Of a DNA stretch of 33,589 nucleotides, positions 28,424-33,589 are shown piece by piece. Within the stretch, counting starts at the first letter, position 1, and every line of letters starts with the position of its first letter. The position numbers and the translations under genes were made by a program. Origin of the DNA: Streptomyces sp. NRRL F-4489 (GTDB lineage Bacteria > Actinomycetota > Actinomycetes > Streptomycetales > Streptomycetaceae); the NCBI RefSeq assembly GCF_001509485.1, contig NZ_LLZI01000263.1:1-33589 (forward strand), given 5' to 3'. The notes below the pieces were generated by a model. It searched no databases. It was not told the DNA's origin and worked only from the letters and a program-made list of their open reading frames with translations.

Positions 28424-29813
28424 CCCGATCCCCCCGCCGCACCCGCGGCGGGGGGCGGTTGCGGCCCCGGCCGCCGTCCGGCGGGGCGGCGGACTGCCGG
28501 GGCCGCGCCGCCTGCGCCGCCCGGTACGCCGACGCCGACATGCCGTACTGCTTCTTGAACATCCGCTGGAAATGGCTCAGTTCGCGGTATCCGACCCGCC
28601 GTGCGATCTCCGTGACCGACGCCCCGGTCTCCCGCAGCAGCCGCCGCGCCTCCCGCAGCCGCAGCGCGGTGACGAAATCGATGAACCGCCAGCCGGTCTG
28701 CTCCCGGAAGCTGCGCGAGAAGTGCCACTGGCTCATGTAGACGGTGCGCGCGACCCGGCCCAGGGTGACCTCGCTGTCCGCGTAGTTCTTCCGCAGGAAC
28801 GCCAGGGCGGCGCGGATGCTCGCGGAGAGCTCCAGCCGCTCGGGGTCGGGCAAACGGGCCGCCGCGTCGGCGTCGGCGTCCCCGTCACCGTCCGCGTCCG
28901 CTGCCGGGAGCGGTGCCGCCTCCGGGCCGGTGCGCGGTGCCGCTTCCGGCGCCGGGCCGTGGGCCCGTACGGCCGGCGCTCCCGCCGCCGCCTCCGCCAC
29001 CAGCCGGACCCGCTGCCCCGCGTGCCGGTACCCGGGCAGCGTCCGGATCAGCTGCCCCGGCGGGCAGATCTCGATACCCGACGGGCCGACCGTCACCCGG
29101 CACTCGTGCAGCCAGGGCTGCACCCGCGGCCAGACGAACCGCGCGTCCTCGCTGTACAGTTCCGCGGTCAGCAGCCGCGCCGCCCGCCCGGCGATCGCCC
29201 GCCACACCGCCCCCGGCAGCGGTACGGGCAGCAGCGCCGCGTCCGCCCCGGCCCGCCGCATCCGCTCCACCGCGACCTGCCCGGGATCCAGCGCCAGCAC
29301 CAGCGCGCACAGCCCGTCGTACACCCGCCGGTGCACCCGGCGGTCCAGACGCAGGGTGAACAGGCTGCCGATGAGGTCCTCCTCGGCGCCCCGCCCGTCG
29401 AACACCACCACATCGGCGGGTTCCAGCACCGAATGCGCGCTGAAGTAGGTGGGGAAGTCGGTGATGCCGAGCACCTGCGCGTTGTAGTAGGCCACCAGCT
29501 CGCTCAGCGCGTTGGGCCGGCCGCTGCGGAAGACCGCGGCGCTCGGCCCCGGTAACTCCGTACCGCGCGCGAAGGCCCGGTCCGGATCGTCCGTCAGATA
29601 GACCGCGCTGCGCCCGTTGGCGAGCGCGTGCCCGGCGATGAGCAGCGCGCCCGCCGTGGCGTCGGCGCCCGGCGGAAGGGGGAGTTCCACGTCCGCGTCG
29701 GCGGCCCGCAGCAGATAGCGGTCGAGTACGTCCCGCGCCGCGCCGCGCTCCCGCCCCCCGCCGCGGGCCGGCAGCTGTGCGATGTCGCGGGTCGCCCCCG
29801 GGGATACGGCCAT
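28239..29813 (-). CDS. AraC-family regulator with degenerate helicase-like N-terminal domain
   Basis: A 524-residue protein. Residues 333-432 form an AraC double helix-turn-helix (VTLGRVARTVYMSQWHFSRSF and SVTEIARRVGYRELSHFQRMFKKQYG). The N-terminal part (about 25-275) resembles an SF2/DEAD-type helicase core: a P-loop-like region (LPPGADATAGALLIAGHAL) that has lost GKT, and VVVFDGRGAEEDL where a DEAH-like box would be. An acidic Asp/Ala linker (304-320) joins the parts. ATG 29813 was chosen because GGAGGG lies 6 nt upstream; a GTG at 29831 would bury that site. The frame runs 185 nt into the 3' end of the convergent amidohydrolase gene, so the true C terminus is about 90 residues past the AraC domain. 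It is the likely pathway regulator. Confidence 0.75.
   Translation of the reverse strand: MAVSPGATRDIAQLPARGGGRERGAARDVLDRYLLRAADADVELPLPPGADATAGALLIAGHALANGRSAVYLTDDPDRAFARGTELPGPSAAVFRSGRPNALSELVAYYNAQVLGITDFPTYFSAHSVLEPADVVVFDGRGAEEDLIGSLFTLRLDRRVHRRVYDGLCALVLALDPGQVAVERMRRAGADAALLPVPLPGAVWRAIAGRAARLLTAELYSEDARFVWPRVQPWLHECRVTVGPSGIEICPPGQLIRTLPGYRHAGQRVRLVAEAAAGAPAVRAHGPAPEAAPRTGPEAAPLPAADADGDGDADADAAARLPDPERLELSASIRAALAFLRKNYADSEVTLGRVARTVYMSQWHFSRSFREQTGWRFIDFVTALRLREARRLLRETGASVTEIARRVGYRELSHFQRMFKKQYGMSASAYRAAQAARPRQSAAPPDGGRGRNRPPPRVRRGDRVTAGSSPCGSTPAGASSGADRGWRTVRPAGPPRRGTVARPPRRAAGTARGSRARCGPPRRP
28430..28455 (+). terminator. Terminator of the p-aminophenylalanine operon
   Basis: A perfect 11-bp stem (CCCCCCGCCGC with GCGGCGGGGGG) and an ACCC loop begin 7 nt after the amidohydrolase stop. 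It lies inside the C-terminal extension of the convergent AraC gene on the other strand. Confidence 0.85.
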
Positions 29814-30120
29814 GTCATGCCCTCCACGCACGTGCCTCGGTCACCGCACGACGCCGGTGCGGCCAATGGATATGCGTTCTCCCGAAGGCGGTGCGGTGCC
29901 ACGTGGTCAAGGCGGCCCTCTCAATCCCCCGGTGGGGCACGCCGCTACGGGTGCCCGGGACGGCCGGGCGCGATGCGGCGGCTTCCCCCGAATCCCCCCG
30001 GCGGCTGTCCGGCCCGACGGCCAATGCCCCCTTCGAGAGGGGATGACACCATCGGTCCCGCGGCCCCGTCAACCCTCTTCCGGCGCACGCCGGGCGCGTG
30101 GTACGGCGGGACCGGAACCC
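29814..30120. other. Intergenic region between AraC and XRE regulator genes, no gene
   Basis: This 307-nt gap holds the promoter of the leftward AraC gene. A leftward TTGACC (29910-29905) is the best -35 candidate, but no clear -10 follows. A weak hairpin (CCCCT/AGGGG, 30028-30042) may end the XRE transcript. No convincing coding sequence or RNA gene was found in it. Confidence 0.4.
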
Positions 30121-31029
30121 TCACTCGCGGACGCCGGCGCGGCCGACCGAGCCGCCCTCCCGCTCCGGCCCGGCCGCGTCGGTGGCCGACCAGGAGGCCA
30201 GCAGGCGCAATGCCTCCTCGGACGGGGAGCCCGGCTCGGCGGTGTAGATGGTGAGGGTGAGACCGGGCTCGGCGGCCATCTCCAGCCCCTCGAACGCGAG
30301 GGTCAGCTCGCCGACGACCGGGTGGCGGAAGCGCTTGGTGCCGGTGCCGTGGTGGCGGACGTTGTGCGCGCCCCAGCGGGTGCGGAACTCCTCGCTCCGG
30401 GTGGACAGTTCACCGACGAGATCGTGCAGGTCCTTGTCGTGGGGGTTGCGGCCGGCCTCGGTGCGCAGGATGGCGACGCAGGTATCGGCGAACGTGTCCC
30501 AGTCCGGGTAGAAGCGCCGGGACGCGGGGTCCAGGAAGTTGAACCGCGCGAGGTTGGGCGTCGTCCGGCCGCCGTCGTAGAGATCGCGGTAGAAGGCGCG
30601 GGCCAGGTCGTTGGCGGCGAGCAGATCCATCCGGCCGTTGCGGACGAAGGCCGGCCCGGCGGTGATCGCGTCCAGCGTCCACTGGAGGCTGCGGTGCGGG
30701 GACCACTGCCGGGTGGCGCGCCGCCGCGGGCGGGTCAGCGCGTCCGAGCCGTCCGCGGCCTGCGCCAGATGCAGCAGATGGGCCCGCTCGGCGTCGTCCA
30801 GCTGGAGGGCGCGGGCGACGGCCTCCAGGACGGCGGGGGAGACCCCGGCGAGATTGCCGCGCTCCAGCTTCGCGTAGTACTCCACGCTGACATCGGCGAG
30901 CGCCGCGACCTCGCTCCGGCGCAGGCCCGGCACCCGCCGCCGGCTCCCGGCCGGCAGTCCGGCCCGCGACGGGGTGATCTTCGCACGCCGCGAGGTGAGG
31001 AACTCGCGGACCTCTTCACGGTTGTCCAC
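30121..31029 (-). CDS. XRE-family regulator with MmyB-like ligand domain
   Basis: A 302-residue regulator common in streptomycetes. The N-terminal helix-turn-helix (about 20-85: GLRRSEVAALADVSVEYYAKLERGN, then VLEAVARALQLDDAERAHL) is followed by a MmyB-like PAS-type ligand domain (about 105-275: NGRMDLLAANDLARAFY, NLARFNFLDPASRRFYPDW, HPVVGELTLAFEGLEM). GTG 31029 (VDNREEVREFL) is the family start. A TACCGT -10 box lies 7 nt before it and there is no spaced Shine-Dalgarno sequence, so a leaderless transcript is likely. It diverges from the alcohol dehydrogenase and MFS genes, which it probably represses in response to a fatty-acid-like or hydrophobic ligand. Confidence 0.88.
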   Translation of the reverse strand: MDNREEVREFLTSRRAKITPSRAGLPAGSRRRVPGLRRSEVAALADVSVEYYAKLERGNLAGVSPAVLEAVARALQLDDAERAHLLHLAQAADGSDALTRPRRRATRQWSPHRSLQWTLDAITAGPAFVRNGRMDLLAANDLARAFYRDLYDGGRTTPNLARFNFLDPASRRFYPDWDTFADTCVAILRTEAGRNPHDKDLHDLVGELSTRSEEFRTRWGAHNVRHHGTGTKRFRHPVVGELTLAFEGLEMAAEPGLTLTIYTAEPGSPSEEALRLLASWSATDAAGPEREGGSVGRAGVRE

Positions 31030-31035
31030 ACCTCG

Positions 31036-31041
31036 ACGGTA
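31036..31041 (-). promoter_or_regulatory. -10 element of leaderless XRE promoter
   Basis: TACCGT on the minus strand ends 7 nt before the GTG at 31029, the classical geometry for a leaderless actinobacterial transcript. The -35 position falls at the edge of the palindrome at 31059-31085. Confidence 0.55.
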
Positions 31042-31058
31042 CGTCGCCGGCGCCGGGG

Positions 31059-31085
31059 GAGGGGTGTACCGCCGGTACACCCCTC
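31059..31085. promoter_or_regulatory. Perfect 12+3+12 palindromic operator
   Basis: GAGGGGTGTACC and GGTACACCCCTC are exact reverse complements around a GCC spacer. The repeat overlaps the -35 region of the XRE gene and lies 180 nt upstream of the alcohol dehydrogenase gene. It is most simply read as the site through which the XRE regulator controls itself and the divergent genes. Confidence 0.7.
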
Positions 31086-31224
31086 ATCGGTGACTGGTTG
31101 GGGTGGCGCGGAGCGGGTTGCCTGGACGGTGCGGGGCGGAGTCGGCCTCCCGATCCCTCCCGCCCCCTCCGGAGCCCAGCCGCTCAGCACGTAGGCGGCC
31201 GCGTGCGCACGGTTACGCCATCGA

Positions 31225-31250
31225 TCAACCAATCAATCAATCAGCACGTA
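31225..31250 (+). repeat. AATC short tandem repeat in dehydrogenase leader
   Basis: Three to four AATC units (with an imperfect first unit ATCAACC) lie about 20 nt before the dehydrogenase start and are strikingly AT-rich for this genome. They are followed by TCAGCACGTA (31241-31250), which also occurs at 31184-31193. Confidence 0.6.
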
Positions 31251-31265
31251 AGGAACAAACCCCCC

Positions 31266-32282
31266 ATGCGCGGAGCAGTGATCCACGCACCCCGCGAGGT
31301 GCGCTGCGAGACCCTGCCGGATCCCGAGATCCTCCACCCGACCGACGCGATCATCCGCACCGCCGCCACCTGCGTCTGCGGCTCCGACCTGTGGCCGTAC
31401 CGCGGCCTGGAGCCGATCGGCGACCCGCACCCCATGGGCCACGAGTACATCGGGGTCGTCGAGGAGGTCGGCGGCGCCGTCACCTCCGTCGCGCCCGGCC
31501 AGTTCGTCATCGGCTCCTTCGCCACCTCCGACAACACCTGCCCGAACTGCCGCAACGGCTACCCGTCCAACTGCCTGCACCGCGAGTTCATGAGCACCTG
31601 CCAGGCCGAATACGTCCGGATACCGAACGCCCAGGGCACCCTGGTCGCCACCGACGGCCACCCGGACCGGGAGTTCTGGCCCGGCCTGCTGGCCGTCTCC
31701 GACGTCATGGGTACGGGCTGGTGGGCCGCCGAGGCCGCCGGGGTCCGGCCCGGAGCCACCGCCGTGGTGGTCGGCGACGGCGCGGTCGGTCTGTGCGGCG
31801 TGATCGCGGCGAAGGAGCTGGGCGCGGAACGGATCATCGCGATGAGCCGCCACGCCTCCCGCCAGCGGCTGGCCCGCGCGTTCGGCGCGACCGACATCGT
31901 CACCGAGCGCGGTGCGGAAGGCGTCGCCCGGATCAAGGACCTCACCGGCGGTATCGGCGCCGACAGCGTCCTGGAGTGCGTGGGCACCGCCGAGGCCGTG
32001 CGGCAGGCCCTGCGCGCGGCCCGGCCCGGCGGCGGCGTCGGCCTCGCCGGCGTCCCGCACGGGGTGAACATCGACGGCCAGGAGCTGTTCTTCTCCCACG
32101 TCGCCCTGCGCGGCGGCCCCGCCCCCGTACGCCGCTACCTGCCCGACCTGATCGACCGGGTCCTGACCGGCCGGATCGACCCGGGCCGGGTCTTCGACCT
32201 CACCCTGCCCCTGGAGCAGGTCGCCGAGGGCTACCGCGCCATGGACGAGCGCCGCGCCGTGAAGACGCTGCTGGTGCCTTGA
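31266..32282 (+). CDS. Zinc-dependent alcohol dehydrogenase family protein
   Basis: A 338-residue medium-chain dehydrogenase. The catalytic zinc ligands are visible as Cys38 in CVCGSD and His59-Glu60 in MGHEY. The structural zinc lobe CPNCRNGYPSNC (92-103) has three cysteines rather than the usual four and is shortened. The cofactor fold is VVVGDGAVGLCGVIAAKELGA (about 187-207), without an obvious NADPH signature. It oxidises an alcohol or reduces an aldehyde or ketone; the substrate is unknown. ATG 31266 follows AAGGAAC. It pairs with the MFS gene 126 nt downstream and the divergent XRE regulator, a common streptomycete cassette for handling a toxic small molecule. Confidence 0.88.
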   Translation: MRGAVIHAPREVRCETLPDPEILHPTDAIIRTAATCVCGSDLWPYRGLEPIGDPHPMGHEYIGVVEEVGGAVTSVAPGQFVIGSFATSDNTCPNCRNGYPSNCLHREFMSTCQAEYVRIPNAQGTLVATDGHPDREFWPGLLAVSDVMGTGWWAAEAAGVRPGATAVVVGDGAVGLCGVIAAKELGAERIIAMSRHASRQRLARAFGATDIVTERGAEGVARIKDLTGGIGADSVLECVGTAEAVRQALRAARPGGGVGLAGVPHGVNIDGQELFFSHVALRGGPAPVRRYLPDLIDRVLTGRIDPGRVFDLTLPLEQVAEGYRAMDERRAVKTLLVP

Positions 32283-32318
32283 TGGCTGGCCGCTTGGACG
32301 TCTGGCGGCATTGATGCC

Positions 32319-32349
32319 GGGCCGCCGGGCCGCCGGGCCGCCGGGCCGC
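32319..32349. repeat. GGGCCGCC 8-bp tandem repeat, 3.9 copies
   Basis: Three exact copies and one 7-nt partial copy of GGGCCGCC lie between the dehydrogenase stop and the MFS start. Less regular TGGCCGC-like pieces flank it on both sides, suggesting slippage-driven expansion. It could also form GC-rich mRNA structure. Confidence 0.7.
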
Positions 32350-32408
32350 ATGGATGTTTGGCCGCCTGTCCGCCTTCCCACCTTCCCGCTTTGAGGAGAG
32401 AAACGCGT

Positions 32409-33589
32409 ATGCCTCCCGCCGCAGCCGGGACCCAGGGAACCCTGCGAACCCCGCGAACCCCGGGGACCCCGGGAACCCCGCCCCCGGGCAAGCTGCCCCT
32501 CGTCATCTGGGTGCTCGCCGCCGGCACGTTCCTGATGGGCACCACCGAGTTCGTCATCGCCGGCCTGCTCCCGGAGATCGCCGGTGACCTGCACGTCAGC
32601 GTCTCCCGCGCCGGCCTCCTGATCACCGCGTTCGCCCTCGGCATGATCATCGGCGGCCCGGTCATGGCCATGGCCACCCTCCGCCTGCCCCGGCGCCGCA
32701 CCCTCGTCCTCGCCCTGACCGTCTTCGCCCTGGGACACCTCACCGCCGCGGTCACCACCTCCTTCACCGTCGTCCTCCTCGCCCGCTTCGCCACCGCGCT
32801 GGCCACCGGCGCGTTCTGGGCCGTGGGCTTCGTGATCGCCACCGCCGCGGCGGGGCCGGCGCGCTCCACCCGGGCGGTCGGCGTCATGATGGGCGGCCTG
32901 ACGCTGGCCAACGTGATCGGCGTCCCGATCGGCTCCCTCGCCGGCCAGTACACCGGCTGGCGCGGCCCCTTCTGGGCCCTGGCCGTCCTGGCGGCCCTCG
33001 CCACCGCGTTCGTCGGCCGCTACGTCCCCGCGGACGAACACCGGCGCCCCGAGGTCTCCATACGACGGGAAGTCCGCGCACTCCGGCAGCCCCGCCTGTG
33101 GTTGGCCCTGGCCGCAGCAGTCCTGATCATGGGCGGCGTCCTGGCCACCTACACCTACATCACCCCGCTGCTCACCGACCGCGCCGGCATCCCCCCGGCA
33201 GCCGTCCCCCTCGTCCTGATCGCCTTCGGCACCGGCGCCCTGGCCGGCACCGCCCTCGGCGGCCGCCTGGGCGACCGCCACCCCCTCCCCACCACCCTCA
33301 CCGCCGCCGCAACCACCGCCCTCGCCCTCCTGGCCCTCATCCCCCTATCGACCTCCCCCGCGGCAGCGATCCTGCTCATCTCCCTCATGGCCCTGACCGG
33401 CTTCACCCTCAACCCGATCCTGACCTCCCTCGCCGTCCGCTACGCCGGCGACGCCCCCACCCTCACCTCCGCCCTCACCACCTCCGCCTACAACACCGGC
33501 ATAGCCGCCGGCTCGGCCCTCGCCGCCCGCGCCCTGGACTCCTCCCTCGCCCTCACCGGCCCACCCCTCATCGGCGCCCTCTCCACCGC
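32409..33589 (+). CDS. MFS drug-efflux transporter, DHA1 family (3' truncated by window)
   Basis: At least 393 residues; the frame is open to the last base. The Ala/Thr/Pro-rich N terminus contains a RTP-RTP-GTP-GTP repeat, then 12 expected helices begin with LVIWVLAAGTFLMGTTEFV and IAGLLPEIAGDLHVS, a signature shared by the chloramphenicol-efflux and AraJ-like proton antiporters. The helix 2-3 loop (LRLPRRRTLVL) and the helix 5 motif C region (ANVIGVPIGSLAGQYTGWRGPFW) are clear. ATG 32409 follows GAGGAGAG. It probably exports a small aromatic or amphipathic compound. Whether it serves the nearby cluster or only the XRE/dehydrogenase cassette is open. Confidence 0.88.
   Translation, partial: MPPAAAGTQGTLRTPRTPGTPGTPPPGKLPLVIWVLAAGTFLMGTTEFVIAGLLPEIAGDLHVSVSRAGLLITAFALGMIIGGPVMAMATLRLPRRRTLVLALTVFALGHLTAAVTTSFTVVLLARFATALATGAFWAVGFVIATAAAGPARSTRAVGVMMGGLTLANVIGVPIGSLAGQYTGWRGPFWALAVLAALATAFVGRYVPADEHRRPEVSIRREVRALRQPRLWLALAAAVLIMGGVLATYTYITPLLTDRAGIPPAAVPLVLIAFGTGALAGTALGGRLGDRHPLPTTLTAAATTALALLALIPLSTSPAAAILLISLMALTGFTLNPILTSLAVRYAGDAPTLTSALTTSAYNTGIAAGSALAARALDSSLALTGPPLIGALST

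Noticed and set aside
30248..31194. Rightward open frames opposite the XRE gene
   Set aside because: They are shadows of a clearly homologous regulator on the other strand.

Overview
The window is chromosomal DNA from a Streptomyces or a close actinomycete relative. The GC content is very high with strong third-position GC bias, GTG starts are common, ATGA-type gene overlaps are frequent, and the left half carries an actinobacterial housekeeping block: infC-rpmI-rplT, an rRNA methyltransferase, a PAS histidine kinase and pheS-pheT. No tRNA, rRNA, CRISPR array or insertion sequence was seen.

Left part (1-12784), conserved core. A broken membrane-protein tail is followed by a long perfect palindrome, an SseB-family gene, an AqpZ-type aquaporin and, convergently, a DUF1844 gene. 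Next is the infC operon, with a long structured leader that looks like a transcription attenuator and an AUC start codon. Then come a SpoU methyltransferase, a soluble histidine kinase, pheS-pheT, an HTH/TPR regulator with a Nudix hydrolase, and a small membrane-anchored coiled-coil protein. The motif TTCRCAC-N3-GTGYGAA occurs once upstream of the HTH/TPR gene and twice upstream of the small membrane protein.

Middle part (13109-29813), the accessory core: an apparently undescribed biosynthetic gene cluster with no NRPS or PKS genes in view. Three rightward genes (4-amino-4-deoxychorismate mutase, fused 4-amino-4-deoxychorismate synthase, prephenate dehydrogenase-like enzyme) form the chorismate to p-aminophenylpyruvate/p-aminophenylalanine route known from chloramphenicol and pristinamycin producers. 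They are translationally chained to an alpha-oxoamine-synthase-like PLP enzyme and a HemK/PapM-like methyltransferase, followed by a Tat-exported PD40/amidohydrolase. On the other strand lie an acyl-AMP ligase and an operon of MFS exporter, phenylacetate-CoA-ligase-like enzyme and circularly permuted ATP-grasp ligase. A GNAT acetyltransferase and an AraC regulator with an odd helicase-like N-terminal domain complete it. I infer a small aminoaryl amide, ketone or pseudo-peptide built by stand-alone ligases; the structure cannot be read from the sequence.

Right part (30121-33589). A MmyB-type XRE regulator, probably leaderless and autoregulated through a perfect 12+12 palindrome, diverges from a zinc-type alcohol dehydrogenase and a drug-efflux MFS gene that runs off the end of the window.
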